Of a stretch of 64,000 bases of DNA, positions 46,101 through 58,710 are shown piece by piece. Under the pieces are notes generated by a model that saw only the letters and a program-made list of their open reading frames with translations, was not told the DNA's origin and searched no databases. How positions within the stretch are numbered: position 1 is the stretch's first letter; every line of letters starts with the position of its first letter. Source of the DNA: Pseudoneurospora amorphoporcata (taxonomy: Eukaryota > Ascomycota > Sordariomycetes > Sordariales > Sordariaceae). Where the stretch lies: assembly GCA_033297205.1 (NCBI GenBank), contig MU859188.1, forward strand, positions 38,812 through 102,811, in the 5' to 3' direction. The position numbers and the translations under genes are program-made.

Positions 46101-46926
46101 CTTGCTTTAGTGGATCGTCCAAAGAGAAATAAGTGGTTGTTGTGGATTTATCGTAGGTATATAATTTCGAGGAAGATGCAACGGAAAAACACGAAAATTC
46201 ATAAAAGACGATCGTGGCCGGGAGAAGTGGGTGGTGTGCGAGGCCACCGGACCAGGGCCGGCACGGAACCTTACCATTTGCCACCTGGCATTCACCAGCA
46301 CCAGAGACCATTCACTTGCATCAAAACGTGGAGGCACTCTTGGCAACTGTCAAGTGAATGGCCTCTTTGTCACGAGTAGGCCCTTGGTGAATTTCACGGT
46401 CGTTTCTCGTCGCACTGGTGCAGATCAGATGTGTTAGCCACTCTTGCAATCACATCCAGGCGTGATCAAGTTTGAGATGAGCTGCTTCAATTCAAGCTCG
46501 GAGGATACAAAAGAAGGTGTGACGAAGAGGCTTGAAATGAAGCATCAGCTTACAATAATATCGTAATGTAGAAACAAAGGGTATCTTGCGAGCAAAGAAA
46601 ATATCAAAAAATCTTGGTAAAGTAACATAAAGCATCAATGATACTGCTTCTCCTCCTATGAAACAACAAACGCCCAACAAAATGCCTCCGAGCCTCCTAG
46701 TTTCCATCATCCACACTCGGTATCTGTCTTCGATGCGCTATGAAAGCATGACAGCTTGTAGTTTGTGCAATACACGGTAACCTCATCCTTCCAGATTTAT
46801 CCTTCCTCCTCGATCTGAGCTTATCGTTCGACCTCCCGTTGCCGACACTACTCCTGTTCCTAGGGTCAACGGTTTTCTTGCTGCTGTAATATCCAGTTAT
46901 CCACCATTCAGAGTTGTCCTCCGTCT

Positions 46927-48291
46927 TCAGATCTGAGGCAAACCCATCTGAGTAGGAAACTTAGCATCCTCCAGTTCGTAATGTCTTCCCTCTGGGTCCG
47001 TCAACACCAGTCTCGGCACCGGCCCATCCACCCAGTCCCCTGATGGCATCAATACATCAAGTTCGGATATCCTGTAGCGCACCCAATTGCACTTCGCGAG
47101 TCTTTTGCGCTTCGGAGTCGACAGTTTTTGGTTTTCCCAGGTATCAAGCAACCCCTTCTTATCAACAGTACTGAGGTCGGCCCCGGTCTTGTCGGAGGTG
47201 CGTCTGTTCTCACGGCGACGGTTGTCCCACCGCTGGAGCCTTTTGTTTATAATTCCTTCTCTGGAAGGTCTGGGTCTCTCCGTCTTCTCCTTCTCTTCGT
47301 CGGTCGACTCGAGCTTCTCGTTCGTCGACTGGGGCGCGGGTGCTTCAACTTCAACAGCAGAGTTGTTGGACAGCTCGGGCTCCTAACCCGAGGTGGCACG
47401 GTCAAGTCTGCTGTTGTAGACGGCCATTTGTGTTGGGGAGGCGAGGCGAAGCCTGATTGGGGAACGGGTCGGAGTATCGTTCTCGGGGTCGACCTTTTCG
47501 GTCGTCATGGTGGAGGTGCGAGGAGGGGTGTTGAAGGGTGTGTTGAAAGAGGAGTTCGTGGCGGCAGAGCGGGGGCTGAGAGAAAAGTGAGTTAACGATC
47601 AGTTTTGCGCGTGAGAGGGGCGTCTGTATGGAGTGAAATACCTTCTGAAGATACGCCTCTTTGTGGGGCTTGGGCTGTGAATCTCGTCAAAAAGAGATGC
47701 GGCCATTGGTGCCACCAACTTCCTTTTCTTGGGGCTGCCAGCAACGGATTCGTGCTCGGCCGGCGCGGGGAAGATGTCGCTATCAAAGAGATACGCGGGG
47801 ATTGGTCCCACCCACTTCCTCCTCGTAGGGCTGCCAGCTGAGAGTTTGTCGTCGGTCGGCGAGGAGGAGGTGGTATCGATGTCCGAGTCGGTCGAACCTG
47901 GTTTGACGGTGATACAATCGAGGATCATCTCATCCTCAATATTGTCATCGGAATTGGAAGTCGCGCCCTTTCTGTCCGTTGTCACTTTGCTGTCATCCGA
48001 CTTGAAGGCCCTGATGTCCGCGCCGATATGCGTCATTCTGGGGTCTTTGCTCTGATTCTTCGCCTCGCATGTATCGTTATTTGCGCCGTGGTCGCTTGCG
48101 CTCGTCATGGTTGCGCCGGTAGGCCGATCGGAGTCCGAAATCCCAATGGGTGAATCATCCCACGGGTCGTGATATGTGCTGGCGTTGTCCGTGGACGTCG
48201 CATTGGTAGTCTTCTGTGCGCCAAAGATGTTGCGAGCCGAAAGCCAGGCTTGGGATCCGAGTGCGCCCATGAAGGGGATAAAGAAAGCCAT
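46927..48291 (-). CDS. Array gene G: PEG-module protein with in-frame TAG
   Basis: Exons 48291-47642 and 47575-46927, with a 66-nt phase-2 intron. The N-terminus is MAFFIPFMGALGSQAW. The region before the intron is Ser/Asp-rich and contains two SPTRRK/SPKKRK basic patches (V-[GA]-P-[IM]-x-A-x-L-F-D repeated). TAG at 47385-47383 sits in LDRATSG-TAG-EPELSN and would end the protein at 280 residues. The frame continues 151 codons through a basic stretch, DKKGLLDTWENQKL, AKCNWVRYRI and the PEG module (RLVLTDPEGRHYELED) to TGA, 432 residues if recoded. The sequence around the TAG is nearly the same in gene I (TSG-TAG-EPRVSN). Gene J has a genomic Trp at almost the same place (RRATWGPEP). Confidence 0.72.
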
Positions 48292-49450
48292 TTTTTGCTT
48301 GTCGCGTGGAACGTCGCGGGCGAGTTCGTTGCCAGTGCGCGGTTGGGTCGATTTGGGTGATCGTCGATGTGGGTTGTTCAATCAAGCTGACGCGAGCGCG
48401 ATGTTGAAGGAAATGTGAGTTTCCGACAAAGAACAAAAATTGGTAGAATTGGGAAGGGAAAGCAGCAACGGAAACTACTAAATAAAATTGCGATCATGGA
48501 AAGAGTAACCGGTGAGTGGGGACGGAAACCTTGGCCGTCTTGTTGTTGGGCAGGCAGCACAACCTGGATGTCGTCACAATAGGAAGCGTGAATTGGGAAG
48601 GTCTACGTGGGGTGGAATGCATAAGTACCTAATCGCAAGTGACGGAATACGGAACTTCAACACCAAGGCGCTCCGATCATCCCCTCTGGCTCCCTTTACC
48701 AGACCCCTCAATGGCTGGATCATGGCCGTTATCGTAATAACTCGCTCCTTGCTCAGGTGGCTCATATTGGGGTCGACTAAACACCAAGACGATGCCCTCT
48801 TGCTTCCGACTAGTTCCTTGAGCTTCAGCGGCTCGATTACAAATAAAACATCATTATCACAGTGCTCAAACCTAGGTAGAGTTCCTCGCGTACATGCCTA
48901 TACACAGTATATCTGATCTGGAGTTTGATTCACCCTCCTATCTGCCATTGAGCTGGCAAAAAAGAAAAAGAAAAACAGAACAGAACAAAAAATAGGAGTA
49001 ATAGAGGACTCACCCCTAAATCGAACGCGTAAGGCAGGCAGCTTGAAACGGGCTCCCAATCCGCCCAACACCGTGACCGCAAGACCATTCGACCGTTCAG
49101 GGGCCCGGGTGTTCCAGCCCTCTGTGTTGGAATTAGGCGTGGTCGAAGTAGTATATCTACCCTCCACTCTGGCGCTGCTGTGTCGAGGCGAAATGATTGG
49201 CTCCATGTATAAAGGGTTACCAGGCGGCAGTCACGGGGTCAAGAGGTGGATGAAAGTTGGGATGAAAAGGCTGAGGGAGCGGTGCCTGGGGGCGTGGATG
49301 TGGAAGGCACGAAAGGGAAGTCGTATAGGTGGGTAACTGAAGTGATCAATTCCAGAAAGTCTTCTGCGATACCTCGTCATCCTGCCCGTCCCTCTTCTCT
49401 CTTGGCTACTTACTTATTGACCGTACATCGAAATTTGCTGACGCTACCTG
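48292..49450. other. Spacer between G and H
   Basis: Promoter side of G. No convincing gene. Confidence 0.5.
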
Positions 49451-50518
49451 TCAACCCACTGATGGTAAACTCAGCACTCGAAGATACCTACTCTTCCTAT
49501 GTTTCCTCCTCGTTGACTTCCGTCGCCGCCCAGACCGTGATTCCGACTCAGCGGGCTCGGGCAACGAGTAGTTTCTCCCATTTGGAGTCGTGAACACCAG
49601 AGGCTCGGCACCGACCCATTCCCGAAAATCGATCCTCTGTTCTCAAGTTTATCTGATACTAAGCAAGCCATTCTTCTTGTCGACACAAAAGAGGTCATTC
49701 CACGTCTTGTCCTTGGGGCGCTTCTTCCGGTGTGATCTCTTACTTCTGCTCTTCTTGTCCTTGCGATCTTCCAAGTATTTGGCATAACGTCTGGTCTTAT
49801 TAATGCCCCCTCCAGAAGTTCCCTTCGGTTCTGAACGAGTGGGTGTGGGCACTGTTGTCGTCTTCTTTCTCACCGCCTTCTTCATACCATTGGCAAGCTC
49901 AATGATTTCCTGCTTTTTCATCTCTTCAGATATGTCAGCAGCGTAGTCGTAGAAGAGCTTAAGCAAGGTAATTTACGTACCAGGTAATTTGGCGCGTTTT
50001 GGCTTGTCCAAGCCGGAAGCAATGGCTGCGGCAGAACTCAACAAACCTGCGGCAATATCGATGATTTCCCGCTTGGTCATGCCTTCGAATCTGTCAGCAG
50101 TGCGATCGTAAAAGAGGATTAAACAGGTAAGTCACTTCACAGCTGACTCTCCGCGCTTCCACTTGCTCAAGGCGGAAGCAATGACAGCGGCGGGACTCAA
50201 ATCCATGGGTCCATTACGCCGCCAACCATTCCAACCGTTCAGTTGGCGGGCGTGGAAACGCTCCATCTACTGATGATACCTGCGTCTGACATCCGGCATG
50301 GTGCCCCGGGTCCCATTTGGAGACCTTTTATGGCTGTCGACTAGCAAATCGTGCAGACGGGCTAGGCGTCTATAATAGTAGACGCCAGTGAGGCGTCCAG
50401 CCATTACATCTGGTTGCGAAGAGTCCCCGGCGCTCGGTGTAGACTTCTTCGTCATGTTTGTGTCTGGTTTCAAGCACGCGCTCGCTTTGTTGCCCGTGCT
50501 GGGTTTGATGTCGCTCAT
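49451..50518 (-). pseudogene. Array gene H: decayed or mis-assembled PEG-module member
   Basis: From ATG 50518 the frame MSDIKPSTGNKASACL... ends at TAG 50269-50267. It then continues with MERFHARQLNG... and DLSPAAVIASALSKWKR, a block also present in gene I. Downstream are two short coding-like exons with related starts, MTKREIIDIA and MKKQEIIELA, each preceded by GCTGAC plus an AG acceptor. The second is joined by a good intron (GTACGT...GAAG). The final exon reads KDKTWNDLFCVDKKNGLL, then TAA and TGA within three codons, then the PEG module (LVFTTPNGRNYSLPEP) to TGA at 49451. One donor cannot be placed cleanly. I read this as a partly degenerate paralogue, possibly still spliced. Confidence 0.5.
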
Positions 50519-51359
50519 GGCGACGAGGTCGCTATCCGCCTCGGCTTTGATCACTGGGGAGACTTGAATGGCATTTTAAATTGCAATGAGATTGGTGACC
50601 TCTCCATGGGGTTCATCTTTCACAGCCGGGGGAGCTTCTGCCCATGCCCGGAGGCTTCTTGTGCGCATGATCCCGATCTGTGTTACCAAAGTGGGACGTG
50701 CTGTCAAGAACACACAGAGTCCGGAGGTTGAAGGAGGTTTGTGTCAAGGGTGAGAAGGAATGGAAGTTTGAGTGCGAAGCTGGGATTTTACCCCGAGGCA
50801 GGATTTTCCTGTTGTGGAAGAATGCCGGAGAAATTTCGGGCAAAAAGGGCCGCCCTCATGCATACAAAACTGATGTCAAGGAAAAGAGACTGTAACCAAT
50901 GGAATTGGAATTAATTGGATTGGAAGAAGATGGAGATGAGGAGAAAACTGAAAGGCCTGGGGAGGCCGGTCTTAATTACAGGTAAACCGCCATGATTCAT
51001 CCTTCCTGTCAGGCCTGTTCAGGTTACTGACTTCCTCATCTGAATCTACAGCTTCCTCGTAAATCTAACCTTCCTTCCCCAGCTTCAGCAGATTCCTTCC
51101 ATCTATATAGATCATACTTTCTTCCCAAGCGGTATGCGGGGTAGGTGCAAACCCAGAGAGGGGTTGGTTTGACAGGCACGGACCCAGAGGAGGGTCGGTC
51201 CCGACAGAGTTGGTACATTGCTGCATCATGTTCTGCATGAAAATAGGTCCTCCTTTTGAGATGGCTCAGATCTTAGCCAGCTGCATGGAATGTCTTGTAT
51301 TTTGGGGCTTTGCCTCCTAACTTCTATTCGAACAACAGCTCGAGTCGATATTCCTGGTA

Positions 51360-53218
51360 TTATTCGTAGTTGTACCAGGTGTTGAGTAGACCTTCCTCAG
51401 TGACATAACTGTGTTGGTACCACGTCGTTTCCTCGAGCCGTTTTGGGCGGCGCGACGATTGGGCCTTTTTAGTCATGCCCTCTTTCTTTTCTAGACTTAG
51501 ACGAGTAGGAGGAATCTTTGCTGTTTTCTTTCTCGTCTGCTTCATTCTTGCGAGAGCGCCTTGAAGAATCCCCTCCTTGCGAGAATCTTGGAGGATGGTA
51601 TCGACTTTTCGAGAAAGTAGTAAGGCGCTTACCAGCTGACCCTCCTCCCTGGTTCCGCTTGGCCTCCTTATTGGCGGAAGCAGTGACTGCCGCCGCAGGA
51701 CTTAAACTAACGGCCTCGGCATATTCCCGATCGTCAAGTTGGCGGGTTATCGTCGTCATCGTGTGATTTGTTACACCACTGCCAGGTTCAAACTCGACTA
51801 TCTCTTTCCATGCCCATATGCTGGTGAGGGTCGAGTGGGATGCAATGATGATGTTGGTGGCCGTATCGGCCGAATTGCAATTCTCAATCCAAGTCTTCAT
51901 CTTCTCGTCGAATTTTTGCTGGGTTAGGGATTGGAGTTCGCGGATCCTATAGTACTCCATAAGCAGCACAGTCCCATATGTCATGGTCTTTCCCGTGCCG
52001 ACCTCGCTAGTCAGCAGGGTCCCCTCCAGCTGCTTCTTGCGTGGCCTCGGGTGTATCTGATCATAGTGCGGCTCAGGCTCGCTATTACCTAAGTGCTGGC
52101 TGCCGTTGCTGTCTCCATTCTGGTTCGCGTGCACTGGTGCAGCCCAAAATCGCCATCCCTCGAGCTCGTGGAGAGGTCGCCGCCTTCAGTATGGTCAGAG
52201 CGAATCTCGTCCTGGTCGCCCCGCTTACGTTTCCGCCGCTCGTCAGATGGGGAGCCCGGGCCAGTATTGACACGCTTGCGTTTCTCGCCACGGCCATGGC
52301 TAGGACTGTCTGGATGGTAATCGGAATCATCTGAGTCGTCGGCCGGGTCAACGAACTCTGTGCTCTTGTACTGGGCTGCGCGTTTCTCCTTCCTAGTCCT
52401 GGGTGTCGTATGTGTCTTCGGTGATATTATATACATCTAATGCGGCAGGATTTTGGCCGTCATATGATGGATTCTCCAAGTTGTGTTCTGCTGGTTCGAT
52501 GAGGGGCTCGGAAGTGCTGGGCTCAGGCGAGAACAGCGAAGCGATCCTCCAATTGATGAACTCGCTAAACTGTTGGGTAGTCATCTCTCCGAGACCGCCA
52601 TCTTCTTTCAGGTGGTACCACAGCCCGTCGTCCAGATGTGCGTATCTGCGCCCAAGTTCGGGCCTCTCAACAACTTTGATAACGTTCGAGACCCTGGGCT
52701 CCTAGCCCGAGGTACTGTCAACGGTATTGTTGTAGAGGAAGCACGCATATGTGGTATTAGTGTTGGTAGAATCTTTGCGCTCGATTGGCTCTATTCCCGT
52801 CGTCTCGTTGTTCGCATTGGAAGAGCCGGTGTCTGGCGTTTCGGGTCTGTTGTCGACCGACGAAGGTCTGGTGTAGGCCATGGATACCTCTAGGCTCCTC
52901 AGAGCGCCGCTAAGTTAGGGTAAGAATTGGAAGTTACACAGCGGACTGGAGACTAGAAGCATGTACGGATCTGACTTACCTTCCAAGTGGATAGTAGTGG
53001 GCGCCAGCGCTATCGCCTGGCTGAGGTCCTTCTACGCCATGCTGATGATTGACAGTTGAGGAGTTGGAGCTGTCAACTGAAACGCGGTTGTCTCTTGTCG
53101 ATAGTTTGGTATATAGGGTTTCGGCTTGTTGCCCAGACTTTTCTGTCGTCGCTGGTCTACAATTCTCCGACAAAACAAGCCCGCTGGCTGGGCTTCTCAC
53201 TTGATGTTGTCCTGACAT
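51360..53218 (-). pseudogene. Array gene I: WY member with TAGs and an embedded SNF2-like fragment
   Basis: Exon 1 is 53218-52980 and exon 2 starts at 52909 (70-nt phase-2 intron). TAG at 52704-52702 lies in DSTSG-TAG-EPRVSN. The frame continues through VVERPELGRRYAHL and the WY module (LDDGLWYHLKEDGG...QQFSEFINW) to a second TAG at 52395-52393 after DTYDTQD. Beyond it the coding-like sequence moves one frame (KSTEFVDPADDSDDSDY, then a basic GEKRKRV stretch). Another frame follows with TLLTSEVGTGKTMT and NIIIASHSTLTSIW, which resemble motifs I and Ia of SNF2-type ATPases. Next come LSPAAAVTASA (as in H) and, in a further frame, EETTWYQHSYVTEEGLLNTW, the start of a PEG module. It ends in TAA. 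Frame changes make a single product unlikely unless unseen introns exist. Confidence 0.5.
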
Positions 53219-54106
53219 TGGCCACAGGGCGCTCAGCGAGTCTGGCTGTGAATAGGCTCTTCGGATCGGTCATGACCGCAGATGTGCAATAGTCGGATCG
53301 GTGCGTGCTTTGTATCGTGGCATCGTCGTTGTATGTTGGAGCTATTGTAGAAGAGAGGCCCAGCGGGGTAATCGCGTCGTGGTTAACAAAGCACTAGAAT
53401 TGTCGCCGCAAGTTGAAAAGGGTAGAGGGAGGTAGAGGTATGCGATGCGCCCGGCGGGGTTGCCGGAGCCAGAGCGGGACTTTGCCGCCCAGCTGCCTCG
53501 GGCAGGCAGCGCAACACCGGGGGCAGCACCTGACGTAATTGTGTTGGTCGCCGTGTTCAGCTTCTTGACTGAATTACAAACTCACCATATTTCTGGAAAA
53601 AGGCCGGGTTCAACGGTTAGGTACCTAGGTAATCATCCCTTATGGCTTGATGAAACTGAAAGAGGGAAGAAGGAACGAAGTAGCGGCGCATTGGTCACTC
53701 TTCAACAGAAGCTCACACTACCAACATACATATCTGGCAAAACGAATGAATTATGAGTTCAAGCAACGAATCACAGAATGAGGAGTGAAATACCAACGTG
53801 CTGGTCACTTTTGAACAGCAAGCTATATTCGAAGCAAAGACATTCAAGACAGTTGAAGTAACAAGTCACAAGTAGTTCAGAGTTTAATCACAGATGGCAA
53901 TGTGTCAGAGAAGAATAGCTGGCCAAAGAGTTTCTATAGTTTAACTGACTCTTGACCTTTTCCCCATCATCCTCCCCAAGTTCCAAATGTTTCTTACTCA
54001 GCCACTAAAGGCTATCATGCACTGACTGTCCATTCACCCATACTTGAACAATAAACGACTGCGATCATCCTCTCAGCTCTCCCTTCCTTCCCCGCCCTGT
54101 CGTCCC
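53219..54106. other. Spacer upstream of gene I
   Basis: No gene recognised. An alternative upstream ATG (about 53271) with a short possible intron could extend gene I. Confidence 0.4.
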
Positions 54107-55251
54107 TCAGTCCTTGTACTTTGTGGGGTCTTCCAAGAAATAGCGGCGCCCCTCCGGATCCGTCAACATAACCTGGGGGATAGGCTCGTCGATCTCCAGG
54201 ACATATCTTGCCAAAGAGAAGGGCTTGAGTTCCCAGGTGCACCGCTGACGAGCCTTCTGTTTCCCCATCTTCCCGAGCCAGTTCAGCTTGGTGTTGATCC
54301 GGCCGTTCTGGTCCACGAAGCTGTGGCTGGTCCATGTCTCTCTCTCCTTCTGCGCCTTAGCGCTGCGTTTTGCCCACGACCTGCGTATCAATTCTTCGCG
54401 TACCGCTTTTTCGCGTTCTGCTTCCTTGCGTCTCGCTTCTTTGCGTGCCGCTTGTTCTGCCGATTTTTCCCTCCTGTTGCTAGCGCTCACCGTAGTTCCT
54501 GCCCGACTGTCGGGTGTCTTGGCCGAGCTCTCGGCGACTCTGACCGGCTCGGGCCCCCACGTAGCGCGGCGAGGTCCCTCGAGGTTGGGCAGCGCGACTT
54601 TCTGTTCGTGTGTGGCGGTGCTGTGTGCATGTTAGCTACTGAAGGATTACAGACGGGAATGTTTTCAAGAGTCCACTTACATGTTAGTCTCAATGACGAC
54701 GTAGTTATCGCCGGTACCTTTGTAGGGCTCATTGCTCTTTGGCGTAATATATATGTTCGAGAAGGCCTTGGTCATTGGTGCGACGACGTTGTTCTGACCC
54801 ACGTTCGAGGTGTCGACAATGGGAACGGAATCCTTGCTTTCCGAAACCGACACATCCTCGTCGAGCTTGCGTACGGTGACTTTCTTTTCTGTCGTATGCT
54901 CATTGTTGGGCGTTGTCTCGGTCTTGAAGTCGTTGTGACCGTAGCGCTCGAGGACGGGCTGTTTGGCTTCAACTACACTGTGTCTGAAGGGAACGCGATA
55001 ATGCGGACTTGCTTCTTTGTGGTAGGTGCTGCTGAGAGGCGTGTCGGAGGTGGCTTCTTGCTGCTCGCTTGCGCGGATCAGCGCGCGATGCTTTTGAAGG
55101 GCGGCGGCAAACATGATCGCAAGCTTCTTTGAATGGTAGGGTTCTATGATGGCACGACAAGGGTTAGTCTAATCTGTGGGAAGACTGCTCGGCGCATAGA
55201 GGGGAGGATATACTTACGACTTTGTATTGCGACAATGGCAGATGACAGCAT
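54107..55251 (-). CDS. Array gene J: intact PEG-module protein without internal stop
   Basis: Exons 55251-55218, 55143-54681 and 54620-54107, with introns of 74 and 60 nt, 336 residues ending in TGA. The N-terminus MLSSAIVAIQS...LAIMFAAALQK matches the Ala-rich start of other members. The middle has SPHYRVPFRHSVVE and an acidic SVSESKDS block. After the phase-2 intron the last exon has RRATWGPEPVRV, with a genomic Trp close to where G and I carry TAG. A long Arg/Glu/Ala-rich helix, possibly coiled coil, follows (EQAARKEARRKEAEREK), then ETWTSHSFVDQNGR and the PEG module (VMLTDPEGRRYFLEDPTKY). J is a useful reference for a PEG member that needs no recoding. The A-rich helix DNA repeats GCGTCTCGCTTCTTTGCG-like units. 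Confidence 0.8.
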
Positions 55252-56060
55252 CGACAGTGGGTAAGTTGAGGTATTGCGAAAAAAGGAGGGGGTTGGATGG
55301 GTTCGAAGATCGATGCGGTGCGAAAGCTTAGTGCAGGTGTGCTGAAAAGCAGGTGCAATGTGCGGGTGCAAGTGGGGACCTTCGTTGTGAGATGCAGAAG
55401 GAAGGAAGTTGGAGAGGAATAACTGAACTGGCCCGAGGTTTAAATACCGCCTTGGACGATGGACGACTGTCGGTGAATTCCTGGCGACTTCGGACGATTT
55501 TGTTGCGACCATTGGATGAACACCAAACGACAGAACCGAACTTGGCAACTGTTCGAACCTGAACGACCCGGACGATGATGAACAACCCTGAACAACCTTG
55601 AAATTCGAGCCCAGCCAGTCCTCGCCCGTCAACCACTGCTCCATGTTTAGAGTCTAGTACTTTCCACTCTACTACCACTGTTCACATCCAAGCGACCGAC
55701 TTTGACCTGTCGCCAAGTTGGAAGTTCGGTCCTGTGAATAATCCGGTGCAGGCGTCCCAGTAGTCACAAGCCGGGCAAAGCATTCATGGATGCATTCTGG
55801 TGACATTACGAGCCTCGGAGAGAACACAGTATCCTCAAGTGAAGTTGGAGAACAAAACCTAGGGAAGAAGGGAGATACAACGATGTACTAGCAAGTCAGA
55901 TATTCCAGTTCCATGGTTTCGAGGTACCTGATAGAAGACTGAACAAAGTTTGGATTGGAGATAATTGCTTGATCTCCTGGGTTCCGGGCATGTCTTCTGC
56001 TCCTTCTCGTCCTTCTTTTCCCAGCTCTATCCGTACGTCTGACAAATTTACCCCTCTAAA

Positions 56061-56958
56061 CTAGTCCTCAATCTCCTGAACCGCTCCCAAGTCCTCCACT
56101 CGAGATCCCCAGCCGGTATGCTGCACCATACGTACAAACTGCCTCGTCTTTTTCTCCCTTCTTTGCTTGCTTTCAGACTGCAACTCCTCTAAATCCGCTA
56201 AGGAAAAGTCTTCGTCATCCTCTTCCATAGCACCCGCAGAGTTTCCGACGGCATCGCTTGCGACAGGCTTGCGGTCATATTGTGGAAAACGAAGGTGCTT
56301 GGCGCGCGCCCTGAAGATGTTTGGGCGACGGGGCGGATAGTAGATACCCACAGGTTGGGTGCTCGCAACGGTCGTGCAGGTGGGTTCCATGCCAGGTTTG
56401 CCATTGGAGACGGCGACACTCTTGGAGCCATCCAGCTCAGGGTTCGATGCCTAATCGCGGTTGTTTTGGTGAGTGGTGGAGGTGACTTCATCGGGCCTAG
56501 TCGTCGTGGGGCCCATGGCATACAGAGCCTCGCAATGGTTGGTGGTGTCTCGAGTACCGGGGCGACTTTCGGCTGAGAGCTTCGCAGTACGGATTGACAG
56601 GTCTTCACGGAATAGCTACGAAAAGGGGATGTGTAAGCGGGTGTTTGACCATTAATGGGGAGAAATATTCGTCAGTAATAGGGTATCTTACCTTCCGATA
56701 GCAGCTTCATCACCGGCATGAATGCTGTCGACATCGCCTGCAGGGCTGCCAAAGATCCCACTGCCTGGCGCTATGGGTTTTCTGTCTTCGGCATGAGGAT
56801 CTGTGGTGTTGTTAGCAAGAGTCATATTATGTTTTCTTGCCAGTCCGAGTTTCCATACCGAGGTGTTTGCCATCCATGTTGATGCCATGTGTTTCGGCGG
56901 TGGTCAGAAGACGAGACACGCTTGTGCCGTTTGCGCTGTGAACAGCCGGAGATGACAT
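56061..56958 (-). CDS. Array gene K: R-V-E-D-L-G tail protein with in-frame TAG
   Basis: Exons 56958-56859 and 56800-56692 are well supported: ATG, 58-nt intron with GCTAAC branch, then a phase-2 donor GTAAGA. The last exon has the family frame EDLSIRTAKLSAES...HQNNRD, TAG at 56453-56451, then ASNPELDGSKS, YYPPRRPNIFRARAKHLRF, an acidic DDEDFSLADLEEL block and the tail RVEDLGAVQEIED. A plain phase-2 join at the TAG acceptor near 56612 leads one base out of this frame, so either another donor (GTGATG at about 56709) is used or the copy has lost frame. The tail matches genes L and M closely. The final stop is also TAG, but it directly follows the conserved ED and is taken as the true end. Confidence 0.55.
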
Positions 56959-57941
56959 CTCTGCAATGAAAGGATGCGCAAGTGGAAGAATGATGTAGAA
57001 GTCGGCGCTTGACAGGGCAGTAGAAGGATGATGGTAAATGTTGGTCGTTGGCGATTGTGGTCATCGACGTATTTGGTGGTAAAAGTTATGATACTCGAAT
57101 TAAGATGCGGAAGCAAGAGAGAGTAGCAACTGAGGAGATTGTTTACTGGGATTATAAACAGTCTGTATCAGAACAGGACCTTGATGTGGTGAACTAGGCA
57201 TCTGTTCAAAACTAAACAGCCGCGAGGATGAACGGCCCATTACCCTGATATCCATGGTACAGCCAGCCGTTGTGGGTTGCCCAGTGACCATTCTCTTATG
57301 TTCAACCTCTGTGAACATCAAGTGAATGTCAAAGATTCCAGGTTATTCCACTCTGAAACTCCTGCTCGGATCCAACCGCCCCACTCCCTTCGTGTTGGCC
57401 CGTCATCGAGGCCATCTGCTGCGTAGAATTTGGCGTAACTGGCCACAGCCATCGCAAACCAGACTACCAGCTGATGGTATTTGTTAGTACCGCTACATCT
57501 TTTTTGACGACTCGGAGACTGTTAAGTTCCGTGTCCTTAGGCCGGTGAGCCTGGAAGACAACAACACAGTGTCCTAGCAATATGGCCAATGGGTCAAAGA
57601 GGAGAGGAAATATAGTAGGATATAAGGTCATAAACAGTTATGATACATCACGTCTGGTAAATAGAGGTAGTAAGCACGTAGACATCGGTTATGTTCAGGA
57701 ATAATGCAGTCAAAGTGATTGATTGAGTACCCCACCCATGTGATTCCCTCTATGCGTTGACTGTTCCTTCCGTATTCCTCCATCCCCGACTAGCTTCCTC
57801 CGCGACTTCCTCATCATGTGTCCGTCCGCCGGTATCCTCCTACTCCCCGCACTATGAGATCACTGGGCAAAACCCAACCAGTTCCTCGACTCAAGCGCAC
57901 CCATTTTTATCCCCAAACTGCCCTGAATATCCACCCCACCC

Positions 57942-58710
57942 TCAATCCTCGATCGCGAAGACCTCACCCAAGTCTTCAACCCTGTCCTGTTTCCAAGCAT
58001 TTTCGCGCATCTTGTTCGGAAACCTCTGCGTCTTCTGCCTCATTCTGTTCTTCACGTCCTCCTCAAACTCCTGGAGGTCGGCCACAGGGAATTCGTCGGC
58101 CGCCTCAAGCTCTTCTGTGGTGGGGTCAGCAGAACGGGGAGCGACGGCGCTCAAGCCCGAGACTGAGAACCGGACGTGCTTCTGGCGAGTGCGGAAGATG
58201 TTTGGCCGTCTGGACGGGTAGATGGTGGGAATTGACTGGGTGCTGGTGACGGCGGTGCAAGCAGCTTCGGCAACAGGCCTGTCAGAGAGGGTGTGAATTA
58301 GCAATCACTGCCCAACTTGAAGAGGGAGAAGAGTTGGAGATGTATGACTTACTTGGTCGAGGTATCAGGGCTAAGTTTACCCCAGGGAATGTTTGACGAC
58401 GTCGGCAAAGCAGTCTCGGTCGAGCTAGACCAAATAGTACAGATTAGCAATGCTAGGCGACATGATAGTAGAGTATTTTTCAGGGATCGACTTACGAGCT
58501 AGCCGCATCAACGGCATCGATGGGCTTAGTGTCAACAGCCTCGGTGTCCGTCAACTCAGGCTTTTTGGCTTTCGCATATGCCTGGATGTCGGTGGTCGTA
58601 GGGGTCGACGTATGAGAGTTGTCCGCGGCGGTGTGGTCGGCCGGCTCATCTGTCGAGGAAGCCAAGTTGGCGTCAAAGCGATTAAGATTGGCGGAAGCGT
58701 GGGTGGACAT
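57942..58710 (-). CDS. Array gene L: R-V-E-D-L-G tail protein, intact
   Basis: Exons 58710-58496, 58424-58353 and 58278-57942, with introns of 71 and 74 nt, both phase 2, 207 residues ending in TGA. The first exon encodes a Thr/Asp-rich N-terminus (MSTHASANLNRFDANL). The second contains STETALPTSSNIPWGKL. The last has IYPSRRPNIFRTRQKHVRF, then ADEFPVADLQEFEED, a basic KNRMRQKTQRF helix and the tail RVEDLGEVFAIED. The promoter is clearly related to that of K, with a TTGTTTACTG start and a TTTATAAA box about 165 bp upstream of the ATG. No internal stop. Function unknown. Confidence 0.8.
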
